A DNA stretch of 64,000 bases from positions 62,001 through 126,000 of the forward strand of contig DATMFK010000009.1 in the NCBI GenBank assembly GCA_035556195.1, read 5' to 3'. Below the pieces are notes generated by a model. That model did no database searches. It worked only from the letters and a program-made list of their open reading frames with translations, and was not told the DNA's origin. This document shows, piece by piece, positions 1 through 7,535 of the stretch. The position numbers and the translations under genes are program-made. The stretch's first letter is position 1, and each line of letters starts with the position of its first letter. The stretch comes from G016756615 sp035556195. GTDB lineage: Bacteria > Pseudomonadota > Alphaproteobacteria > Rhizobiales > Rhizobiaceae.

Positions 1-49
1 AGCGCGGTTAGCCCTCACGAATGGATGAAAGACCAGCAGGCGCAAGAAG

Positions 50-574
50 ATGTCACGGACAAAAGACCACCCGATCGATCCAGAAAAGCTGCCGTACCGG
101 CCGTGCGTCGGCATCATGGTCCTGAACCGGCGAGGGCTGGTGTGGGCCGGCCGGCGTATCGCGGCAAGCGACAGCGAGTTCGCCGGCAGCACCAAGCTCT
201 GGCAGATGCCACAGGGCGGCATCGACAAAGGCGAGGATCCGCTCCCTGCTGCCCGCCGAGAACTCTACGAGGAAACCGGCATGCGTTCGGTTTCCCTCCT
301 CGCCGAGGCGCCGAACTGGATCAACTACGACCTGCCGCGCGAGGTGCTCGGCATCGCGCTCAAGGGCAAATATCGCGGCCAGACCCAGAAATGGTTCGCC
401 TTCCGCTTCGACGGCAACGACGACGAGATCGCCATCCAGCCGCCGCCCGGCGGCCACGAGGCCGAGTTCGACGCATGGGCCTGGAAGCCCATGGCGGAAC
501 TGCCGGAGCTGATCGTCCCCTTCAAGCGCAAGGTCTACGAGCAAGTCGTGGAGGCGTTTCGGCACCTTGTTTGA
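50..574 (+). CDS. rppH: RNA pyrophosphohydrolase RppH (Nudix)
   Basis: Predicted 174-residue Nudix hydrolase that removes pyrophosphate from the 5' triphosphate end of mRNA and so primes decay. The N-terminal part reads PYRPCVGIMVLNRRGLVWAG and the WQMPQGGIDKGE segment is characteristic of RppH. The full Nudix box (G-x5-E-x7-REL-x-EE-x-G-M) lies at about residues 56-78 with its metal-binding glutamates intact. Length fits the family. The start ATG at 50 follows a weak AAGA purine stretch. An overlapping longer frame beginning at 25 has no family similarity and is a shadow. The 49 bases before the start are too short to assign. The gene converges with livF. Confidence 0.95.
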   Translation: MSRTKDHPIDPEKLPYRPCVGIMVLNRRGLVWAGRRIAASDSEFAGSTKLWQMPQGGIDKGEDPLPAARRELYEETGMRSVSLLAEAPNWINYDLPREVLGIALKGKYRGQTQKWFAFRFDGNDDEIAIQPPPGGHEAEFDAWAWKPMAELPELIVPFKRKVYEQVVEAFRHLV

Positions 575-697
575 GGCAGGTCGCGCGAATCCCGAAGTTC
601 ACGCCACAAGCCTCGAGCCAGCTGTTTCCGGCGTCTGGTTTTCCCAAAACCGCTGCACGCTTTTGCGCGATATCCGTCGGAACGGCGGCTTGACGCT

Positions 698-1393
698 TCA
701 ATCACCCAGATAGAGGCGTTCGATCGCTCCGCTCTCCGATAGGCTGGCGGCACTCCCGGTCAGGACGATTTCACCGCCGCGAAGCACATGGACGTTGTCG
801 GCATATCTCAGCGCGATGTCGATCCTCTGCTCCACCAGCAATACCGCCGTGCCGACGCCCGCCCAGCGCTTCAGGAATTCGAGGATCGTCGGGATGAGCA
901 TCTCGGCAATACCCAGGGAGGGCTCGTCGACCAGAAGGACTTCCGGGCGGGCGACGAACGCTTGCGCCAGGGCCAGCATCTGCTGCTGGCCTCCGCTCAG
1001 GCTCGATGCCGCATGATCGAACTTCTCGCGCAGGATCGGGAAGACCTCGAAAACATCCTTCAGTCGCGTATCGAGATCCTCCGGGCCGCGCACGCCGAGG
1101 CGGATGTTGTCCCGCACGCTGAGGCGCGGGAAAACGCGATGGCCGTCGAGCACCAGCCGAAGGCCATTCGCGACCATCTTCTCCGGCGCCAGCCCGGTGA
1201 CATCGCGGCCATTGACCGTAACTGTTCCCGCTGTCGGCCGGTTGAAGCCCGCCAGGGTTCGCAGCAGGGTCGACTTGCCGGCCCCGTTCGGCCCGAGCAC
1301 CAAGGTGAGTTCTCCCTTCGGCGCGACGAGATTGATGTCGCGCAGGATCGGCACCCGGCCGTAACCCGCTTCGAGCCCCTTGACCTCAAGCAT
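698..1393 (-). CDS. Branched-chain amino acid-type ABC transporter ATPase (LivF-like)
   Basis: Second ATPase of a hydrophobic-amino-acid-type (HAAT) ABC importer, 231 residues. Walker A (GPNGAGKST), ABC signature (LSGGQQQM) and Walker B (VLLVDEPSLGI) are all present, and the protein starts MLEVKGLEAGYG as LivF proteins do. The start at 1393 overlaps the end of the upstream livM-livG fusion by 8 bases, pointing to translational coupling; the open frame extends further upstream but that part matches nothing. It is the last gene of the operon read leftwards from 5313. Substrate is not deducible from the ATPase; the linked amidohydrolase suggests something other than leucine. Confidence 0.93.
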   Translation of the reverse strand: MLEVKGLEAGYGRVPILRDINLVAPKGELTLVLGPNGAGKSTLLRTLAGFNRPTAGTVTVNGRDVTGLAPEKMVANGLRLVLDGHRVFPRLSVRDNIRLGVRGPEDLDTRLKDVFEVFPILREKFDHAASSLSGGQQQMLALAQAFVARPEVLLVDEPSLGIAEMLIPTILEFLKRWAGVGTAVLLVEQRIDIALRYADNVHVLRGGEIVLTGSAASLSESGAIERLYLGD

Positions 1394-3182
1394 CGCGGCC
1401 TCCGGTGAACAGCGCTCTAACCTTGGGGTTCGACTTGATTTCATGCGGCAGGCCGGCCGCGGCGACAGTCCCCGTCTCCATGACGGTGATGTCGTCGGCA
1501 ACGCTCCAGACCATGCTGAGATCGTGCTCGACAAGCAGAATGGTCTTGCCCATCCTGTCGCGGAAATGCACGAGCAACGCGGCGAGGTCGGCCCGTTCTT
1601 CCGGCGAAAGGCCGCCGGCCGGCTCGTCAAGCAAGATCACACGGGCATCCGATTCCATCACCCGAAGAATCTCGAGGAGGCGCCGCTGCCCGTGCGGCAG
1701 GAGCGAGGGATCTTGCTGCTGCCATTTCGATGCAAAGGCCGAAAGCTCCACCAGTCGGCTCTTCCCGGCGCGGTTCTTGTAACCTTCACGGCCCAATCGG
1801 ACGTTGTCCCATATGGACAGGCGGTCGAAGATGCGCGGCGTCTGGAACGTGCGGCCGAGCCCCAGCCGGGTGCGGCGCCACGGCGCGAGCCCTGTCACGT
1901 CGCGCCCGAACAGTTCCACCCTGCCGGCATCGAGCGGCATGAAACCGGAGATCGTGTTGAGCATGCTCGTCTTGCCGGAGCCGTTCGGCCCGACGAGGCC
2001 ATGGATGGTGCCTTCCCTCACCGTCAGCGAGGCCCCGTCCAGAGCGACCGCATTGCCAAAGGACTTGCGGGCGCCGGTGACCGCGATCAGGCATGCTTCG
2101 CTTCTGGCCGACCGGGCGGGCTGCGAGACCGGCGTGTCATCGTTGACGAAGGCGTCGTGCAACGAGATCGCCACCTTGTCGCTGCCGCCTCGGCGCGAAG
2201 CGAACCATTTGGAAAGGCTGCCGACGACACCATCGGGGAAGGAAAGCATGACGACCAGGGCCACGAGGCCATAGATGAGCAGGCGATAGTGCGAGAAATC
2301 CGCCAGCAGGACATTCGGCACGAGATGAAGCAACCAGACGCCGATGATCGGCCCAAGCAACTTGCCCTGCCCGCCGACGATGACGGCGAAGAAGAAGAAG
2401 ATCGAAAAGTCTACCCTGAAGGCCGTGGGCCCGACGAAGCCGACCAGCGGCACGTAGAGGACGCCCGCGATCGCGGTACCCAGGGCGGCGATCAGAAACG
2501 CGATCGAGCGAATGATGCCGGGATGGATGCCGAGCGACTGCGCGGCCTCCGGGCTGTTCGACACCACGATCATCTTGCGTCCGAGCGCCGTGTGCGGCAG
2601 CACGGCATGGAACAGCAGCGCCAGTGCCGCGAACAGCACCGCGAGGAGAGAAAGCGGCGTGACCGTGCCGAAGACGGGGGTGGCCAGCGACATCACAAAG
2701 GCAGGGACGCCGTTGACGCCGCCGGTGATGCTGTCCAGCGCGATCAGGAGTTGCGGGAACACCAGCGCGGCGCTCAGCGTCACGAACCCCAGATAGTAAC
2801 CCTGCACGCGCAGCGCCGGAGCGGCGAACAGAGCGCCGAGCACGAGACCGGCGGCAATGCCGCCAATCGCCGAAAGCCAGAAAGGCTGGCCGTGCAGCCC
2901 GGTCATGACGGCCGCGGTCACCGCCGCGATGCCGAACACCGCACCTTGGCCGAACGACATTTGGCCGGCTTCGGAGACGAGCATGTTCTGCATGACGGCA
3001 ACGATCACGTAAAGCGTCACCAGGGTGAAGGTGTACGTCCAATACTGATTGCCGAGCGCGCCCGGAACCAGGATCGAGGCAGCGATCGCCAGTATGCCGA
3101 TCCAGGCCGTCGAGGGGACGCGCAGTCGAGGCGCCGCGGGGGAGTTGACGGCAGCGGTGGGAAGCGAGACGTCTTGGGACAT
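1386..3182 (-). CDS. Fused HAAT ABC permease-ATPase (LivM-LivG fusion)
   Basis: A 598-residue two-domain protein. Residues about 1-330 are a LivM-type permease with many hydrophobic helices, including the conserved segment SEAGQMSFGQGAVFGIAA. Residues about 360-598 are a LivG-type ATPase with Walker A (GPNGSGKTS), a degenerate signature (LPHGQRRLLE) and Walker B (VILLDEPAGG). In Escherichia coli these are separate genes; fused versions are known among proteobacteria. The linker (about 330-360) is polar. The gene sits 4 bases after livH and overlaps livF by 8 bases, so all three are probably coupled. The reading frame is continuous with no sign of a sequencing join. Confidence 0.92.
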   Translation of the reverse strand: MSQDVSLPTAAVNSPAAPRLRVPSTAWIGILAIAASILVPGALGNQYWTYTFTLVTLYVIVAVMQNMLVSEAGQMSFGQGAVFGIAAVTAAVMTGLHGQPFWLSAIGGIAAGLVLGALFAAPALRVQGYYLGFVTLSAALVFPQLLIALDSITGGVNGVPAFVMSLATPVFGTVTPLSLLAVLFAALALLFHAVLPHTALGRKMIVVSNSPEAAQSLGIHPGIIRSIAFLIAALGTAIAGVLYVPLVGFVGPTAFRVDFSIFFFFAVIVGGQGKLLGPIIGVWLLHLVPNVLLADFSHYRLLIYGLVALVVMLSFPDGVVGSLSKWFASRRGGSDKVAISLHDAFVNDDTPVSQPARSARSEACLIAVTGARKSFGNAVALDGASLTVREGTIHGLVGPNGSGKTSMLNTISGFMPLDAGRVELFGRDVTGLAPWRRTRLGLGRTFQTPRIFDRLSIWDNVRLGREGYKNRAGKSRLVELSAFASKWQQQDPSLLPHGQRRLLEILRVMESDARVILLDEPAGGLSPEERADLAALLVHFRDRMGKTILLVEHDLSMVWSVADDITVMETGTVAAAGLPHEIKSNPKVRALFTGGRDA

Positions 3183-3186
3183 GGTG

Positions 3187-4077
3187 CTAGACTTTCCGCG
3201 CGGCCGCGAGACCGAAGATGCCTTCGGGTCGGAACATCAGGACCGCGATGAGCAAGCCCATCGTCACCGTGTCCTGGTAGATGCCGCCGAAGCGGTAGGC
3301 CGCGAAGGTCGAGAGCACGCCAACCAGCGCGCCCCCGACCAGTGCGCCCACATTGCTCCCCAGCCCGCCGATGACGAGCGCCGTGAAGCCGCTCAGCAGA
3401 TATCCGATGCCCGCATCCGCCGAGATATTGATCACGGGAGCGCCGACGAAGCCGGTCGTGGCCAGGACGAGGCCCGAGATTCCAAACGCCGACAGCTGGA
3501 TTCGTTTCACCGAAATGCCAGCCGCCTTTGCGGCGTCGAGATCCTGCGCGATGGCGCTCATGGCAAGCCCGGTGAAAGTCTTCTGGTGGAACCAGCGGAT
3601 GACGAGAAACCAGAGCACCGCCAGCGCCACCAGAAGGAAGTAGGCAGATGGCGTGCTCAGCCCGAACACCGATACCGCAGGCAGAAGGCTCGGCACACGG
3701 AACGCAAGGGAGCCGCCATAGAGATGAATGCAGGCGGACAGGATGACCGAGATCGCCATGGTCGTGACGAGCCAGGAATGCTGCTCGACGGACGATTTGA
3801 GCGGAAACAGCGTGAGAACGCCCTGCAGCGAAACGAGCACGAAGAGGCAGGCCGCGATGCCGAGCGCGGCAGCGATCCATGGCATCCAGCCGGGTGCTGC
3901 GGGAAGCAGCACGAAGGCGAGAACGCCCGACAGGATGAGCAGTGCTCCATTGGCGAAATTCAGGATTCCGCTGGAATTGACCACGATGTTGAAGCTCATC
4001 CCGATCAGGGCGTAGACGGCCCCCTGCCCCAGCCCGCGGACAAGGATAAGCGCGAGTTCGTCAATGCTCATCGTCAC
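3187..4077 (-). CDS. HAAT ABC transporter permease (LivH-like)
   Basis: A 296-residue inner-membrane permease of the LivH family. It begins with an N-terminal segment typical of the family (ILVRGLGQGAVYALIGMSFN) and contains IGGLGSNVGALVGGALVGV near residue 240, the conserved LivH/LivM glycine-rich loop. About eight hydrophobic segments are visible. It lies 51 bases downstream of the binding-protein gene and 4 bases upstream of the livM-livG fusion, in one operon. It should pair with the LivM half of the fusion to form the translocation pore. Confidence 0.93.
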   Translation of the reverse strand: MTMSIDELALILVRGLGQGAVYALIGMSFNIVVNSSGILNFANGALLILSGVLAFVLLPAAPGWMPWIAAALGIAACLFVLVSLQGVLTLFPLKSSVEQHSWLVTTMAISVILSACIHLYGGSLAFRVPSLLPAVSVFGLSTPSAYFLLVALAVLWFLVIRWFHQKTFTGLAMSAIAQDLDAAKAAGISVKRIQLSAFGISGLVLATTGFVGAPVINISADAGIGYLLSGFTALVIGGLGSNVGALVGGALVGVLSTFAAYRFGGIYQDTVTMGLLIAVLMFRPEGIFGLAAARKV

Positions 4078-4128
4078 ACTCCAATGTCGGGCGGCTGCCG
4101 CCGGGACGCGGCAATCGCCCGATCGAGA

Positions 4129-5313
4129 TCAGCAGCCCGCGCGCTCCTGGATTCCGTACTCGTCGATGGTATCCGGCTTGACGATCGACAAGGCACCGGT
4201 CCCGACGAGGAAGTGCGACTCGCCATTCACCGCGAGGCCGGTATTCACGCCGTCGAACGAGCTGATATTGGCTTCGATCCACTTCGCCACCGCGGGTCCG
4301 GAGGTATCTCCGCCATTGCCCTCTACGGCCGCTTTCAGGATGAAGACGGAATCATAGAACAGCGCCAGGAAGTTCATCGGATAGCGGGTGGCCGCTTCCG
4401 GCTTGTAGGCGCGCACCGCCTCCACCAGATCGATGGCCTTCTGCGGCTTGCCCTCCGCCTTGCAATAGGTGAAGCCAGCATAGTTCAGGGCGATCACGTC
4501 CTTGAACAGCTCCGGACCGCCGGCCTCGAGCGCCTGTGCGGCGAGCGAGACGCCGTAGCTGCCCGAGATCTTCACGTCCCAATTGAGCTGAGCACGGCTC
4601 AACAGCACGTTGGCCGTGTCGTCTCCCGTCGAGGTGAAGAGAAGGATCGCATCGGGCTCACCCGAGCGGAGCGCCAGGAGCTGCGGAGTGAGGTCCTTGG
4701 AGTTGTAGTTGTATTCCTGGATGCCGGTCAGCTCGACGCCCTTCTCTTCCAGGACCTTCTGGATTTCCGCGACCGCGGTCTTCGCCTGCGCGCCGTTATC
4801 CGAGAAGATCGCGACCTTCTTGGCTCCGAACTGATCCATCGCATTGTCGACCATGGCGCGCGCCTGGGTCTCGGCATTGGGCAGCATGCTGAAGCTGTAA
4901 GGACCGACGGCCGGCGTGATGGAAGACGAACCCGAAACGTTGATCGATGGAATTTGGGCTGCGCTCAGGAGCGGCAGAACCGCGAGCGTGACCTGGCTGT
5001 AGGTCGGGCCGACCGCCATGTCGATGCCGACCTGATGCACGAGGCGGTTCGCCTCGCCGACGCCGATGGTCGGATCGGTCTGGTAATCCGCGACGGTCAT
5101 CTGAACCTGTCGTCCGGCGATGCCCCCGGCGTCATTGATCTTCTTGACCGCCAGTTCCACTGCGACCAGCGAGGCCTCGCCCAGCGCGCCGGCGCCGGTG
5201 ACCGGAATAAAGGCGCCGAGCTTGATCGGTTCGGTCGATTGGGCAAGCGCCGGGACGCCCCCGCCCATCGTCGTCACGAGAAGCGCTGCAAGAATGCGAC
5301 GTGTCAGTTTCAT
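4129..5313 (-). CDS. HAAT ABC transporter substrate-binding protein
   Basis: Periplasmic binding protein of 394 residues, type 1 fold of the LivJ/AmiC group. A Sec signal peptide (MKLTRRILAALLVTTMGGG, then a cut near ALAQS) is followed by IKLGAFIPVTGAGALGE, the usual first strand of the family. I prefer ATG 5313 because GAGG is six bases upstream; an in-frame GTG four codons earlier (5325) would sit on top of that Shine-Dalgarno. It is the first gene of the transporter operon and is divergent from the IclR regulator. Ligand unknown; linkage to a large amidohydrolase suggests an amide, a cyclic amide or a modified amino acid (inference). Confidence 0.92.
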   Translation of the reverse strand: MKLTRRILAALLVTTMGGGVPALAQSTEPIKLGAFIPVTGAGALGEASLVAVELAVKKINDAGGIAGRQVQMTVADYQTDPTIGVGEANRLVHQVGIDMAVGPTYSQVTLAVLPLLSAAQIPSINVSGSSSITPAVGPYSFSMLPNAETQARAMVDNAMDQFGAKKVAIFSDNGAQAKTAVAEIQKVLEEKGVELTGIQEYNYNSKDLTPQLLALRSGEPDAILLFTSTGDDTANVLLSRAQLNWDVKISGSYGVSLAAQALEAGGPELFKDVIALNYAGFTYCKAEGKPQKAIDLVEAVRAYKPEAATRYPMNFLALFYDSVFILKAAVEGNGGDTSGPAVAKWIEANISSFDGVNTGLAVNGESHFLVGTGALSIVKPDTIDEYGIQERAGC

Positions 5314-5654
5314 GTAGTTCCTCACCCTTGATAGATCTGGCGACAGGTCGTCCGGTCCGAAGCTGCCGAGAACTTCGGACGCGTATTCCCTTGGACAGAT
5401 GCCGGATCCGATCCCACCAGTCCTGGCGCGCCGCAGCTAATTCCGGCTATCCGGGAGTTTGGCTATTCCCATCGGTACCGTTTTTCGGTCCAAAATTTCA
5501 TTTTCCGGTCATATAGACCAAATTCAACAGTTCAGTCAATTACATATCTGGGAACGATGGTCGTGAGTGCACGACCATCACCATGCAGTTGACCCGTATC
5601 GATAAATGCTTTGTAGGGTTAGGTCCGTGACGAAGACCGTCAGCAGGAAAGGAA
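5314..5654. promoter_or_regulatory. Divergent control region between the liv-type operon and iclR
   Basis: This 341-base gap holds no gene. It is distinctly AT-richer around 5480-5550 than its surroundings and carries three inverted repeats: 5477-5489 (ACCG-TTTTT-CGGT), 5507-5519 (GGTC-N5-GACC) and 5556-5579 (ten-base arms GATGGTCGTG / CACGACCATC around AGTG). IclR-family proteins bind palindromes in such divergent regions and often regulate both directions. I could not place convincing -35/-10 boxes on either strand. Confidence 0.6.
5556..5579. promoter_or_regulatory. Perfect 10-bp inverted repeat, candidate IclR operator
   Basis: Arms GATGGTCGTG (5556-5565) and CACGACCATC (5570-5579) are exact reverse complements separated by four bases. 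The repeat lies 76 bases before the iclR start and 243 bases from the binding-protein start, so it suits autoregulation best. No T-run follows either arm, so it is not a terminator. Assignment to the adjacent IclR protein is inference. Confidence 0.5.
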
Positions 5655-6449
5655 GTGCGGCCGGTGACGCAAACCAGAAACCACGAACCGAAATCCGGGC
5701 CTTTGGAGCGCTACATCACGATCCTCGAGGCGGTCGTCAGTTCGCCCGAAGGTCTGACCGCCCGCGAGCTCGAGGTCATGCTCGACTTGCCGAAGACAAC
5801 GGTGAACCGGCTCATTTCGGCGCTTGCGGCAAGCGATCTGGTGGAGCCCGGTACGCGGCGTGGTTCATTCGCTCTTGGCCGCAGACTATCGCAGATCTTG
5901 CAGTCCGACACGGCCTGGATAGAGCTGGCAAGCAAGCGGCTGCTGAAGGCGCTGGCTGACGAAACTGGCGAGACCTGCTTCATCGCTCGCCTCTACGGAG
6001 CGACGATTCGGTCCGTCGTGATGGAATCGCCGGACGCCAGCGTCGGAGTGTACGTCACCCCCGGATATGAGCTGCCGCCGCATGCGGCCGCGACCGGCAA
6101 ATTGCTGACAGCCATGCAGGAGCCCAACCTGCGTGACGCCATCCTGCAGACCAAGCTGAATCCCCTCACGCCACGCACGCTGCTCGACCGCGATCAGCTC
6201 GAGGAGGAGTATCAGAGGATTCGCCAGCAGGGCTACGCCATCGAGAATGGCGAGCATGTGCGAGGCTTGTTCACAATCGCCTATCCCATCGTGCTCATTC
6301 CTGGCCAGCCGCCGATCTATGCTCTCGGCATGACCGGCCCAGCCGAGCGTCTCAGCGTGCATTCGGTGCCGTTGCTGCTCGAGAAGCTGCAGCGAACGGC
6401 GGCCGAATTCGCCAATGTCTTTGCGCCAAGCTGGAAGAAACGCGGCTAG
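5655..6449 (+). CDS. IclR family transcriptional regulator
   Basis: A 264-residue regulator with an N-terminal winged helix (YITILEAVVSSPEGLTAREL, then a recognition helix around LPKTTVNRLISALAASDLVE) and a C-terminal IclR effector domain from about residue 85 (ETCFIARLYGATIRSVVMES, and the HAAATGKLLTA segment typical of the family). It is transcribed away from the liv-type operon and probably controls it, and perhaps the amidohydrolase operon behind it. Start is GTG 5655 with AGGAAAGGAA just upstream; a second GTG at 5664 is possible. The effector is presumably the transported compound or a breakdown product. Confidence 0.92.
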   Translation: MRPVTQTRNHEPKSGPLERYITILEAVVSSPEGLTARELEVMLDLPKTTVNRLISALAASDLVEPGTRRGSFALGRRLSQILQSDTAWIELASKRLLKALADETGETCFIARLYGATIRSVVMESPDASVGVYVTPGYELPPHAAATGKLLTAMQEPNLRDAILQTKLNPLTPRTLLDRDQLEEEYQRIRQQGYAIENGEHVRGLFTIAYPIVLIPGQPPIYALGMTGPAERLSVHSVPLLLEKLQRTAAEFANVFAPSWKKRG

Positions 6450-6533
6450 TGCAAGGCAGCCCGGCTTCAATGCGTCTCGGCAGGGCCGCCGCTCATCCGG
6501 GGGAGAATAAAGGGAGCGGCGCCCCCCCGCTGC

Positions 6534-7535
6534 TCAACTGCAGACGAAAGCGCGCTGCTTGTAGGTGTCCCGGATTTCCAATCCGAGATCGGGAGTGATG
6601 CCCTGAAGCTCGGCGAGATCGAGGTCGCGCCCAATGATCACGATCGCGTCGGCGGCGGAGCCGGCGATCTTGCGCGGCGGATCGAAGACCGTGCCGACAC
6701 TTTGCAGCAGGATCGCATCGCCGCTCTCGCCAAGCCGCACGATCCCTTTGGTACGCAGCAGGCGGGGCCCGCAATAGGCGGCGAGATTGTCCAGCCATTC
6801 CAGCAGCATCTCGATCTCGATCCCACCGCGCGGCCGGGCGAGAAAGACGCCAGCCCGCTCATGCGGGGCTGGCGTGCCGTCGTCGCGCGCCTCGACCTCG
6901 GCGAGCCGCGTGTCGCTTGCCCCCGACGAACGGAACGCCGAAAGCACCCGGTCGCGGCCGCGGTCCAGATCCAGGACCCGAGTCAGCGGGTTGAGCGCGG
7001 CAAGCGTCCGAACCGCCTCCTCTCGTGCCGCTTCATCGATGCGGTCCGTCTTGGTGAGGATAATGGTCTGCGCCGCGGCGAGCTGGGCGGCGGCTTCCTC
7101 GAACCGCTCGCCCGCCAGCGCTCCGTTCACGCAATCATAAGTGGCCAGAACCGTTATGCGGAAGGGCAGAGGAAGCCCAAGCAGTTGCCGGATGATCGGC
7201 GCGGGCCGCGACAGACCGCTGGTCTCCAGCACGATGCGTCTGAGAGGGGGGCGGCCGAGCCTCTCGTTTTCGTCCATCAGCGCGGCGACCGTCATCGGCA
7301 GGTCGCTCATCATCGAACAGCAGACGCAACCGTTGCTCAGCTGGGCAAGCTGCAGTCCCGAATCCGCCGAAGCGACCGTCGCCCCGTCGATGTTGATCTC
7401 GCCGACCTCGTTGACGATCACCCCGGTGCCTTGGAAACTCTCCTCCGCAAGGAGGTCGAGCAGCAGCGTGGTCTTGCCGCTTCCCAGAAAGCCGGTCAGC
7501 AGGAAGAATTCGGGGATCGCGTCGACAGCCGTCAT
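6534..7535 (-). CDS. G3E-family GTPase, CobW-like metallochaperone
   Basis: A 333-residue CobW/YjiA-type GTPase. Walker A is LLTGFLGSGKTTLL near residue 15, the metal-binding CxCC-type motif is NGCVCCSM near residue 67, ETSGLSRPAPI follows, and the guanine-specificity motif is TKTD. The C-terminal CobW domain is divergent. These proteins use GTP hydrolysis to deliver metal, often zinc, to client enzymes. The start ATG 7535 overlaps the stop of the upstream amidohydrolase (ATGA), so the two are translationally coupled, which suggests the amidohydrolase is the client. The longer upstream open frame is the shadow of that gene. Confidence 0.9.
   Translation of the reverse strand: MTAVDAIPEFFLLTGFLGSGKTTLLLDLLAEESFQGTGVIVNEVGEINIDGATVASADSGLQLAQLSNGCVCCSMMSDLPMTVAALMDENERLGRPPLRRIVLETSGLSRPAPIIRQLLGLPLPFRITVLATYDCVNGALAGERFEEAAAQLAAAQTIILTKTDRIDEAAREEAVRTLAALNPLTRVLDLDRGRDRVLSAFRSSGASDTRLAEVEARDDGTPAPHERAGVFLARPRGGIEIEMLLEWLDNLAAYCGPRLLRTKGIVRLGESGDAILLQSVGTVFDPPRKIAGSAADAIVIIGRDLDLAELQGITPDLGLEIRDTYKQRAFVCS

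Noticed and set aside
633..650. GGTTTT-CCC-AAAACC inverted repeat after rppH
   Set aside because: Looks like part of a common rhizobial intergenic sequence, with no T-run after the stem; too short to call a terminator or a repeat family.
1380..3251. Long plus-strand open frame of 623 codons opposite the liv-type operon
   Set aside because: It mirrors the fused LivM-LivG gene; the product is rich in Arg, His, Asp and Gln with no motif. Typical GC-rich antisense shadow.
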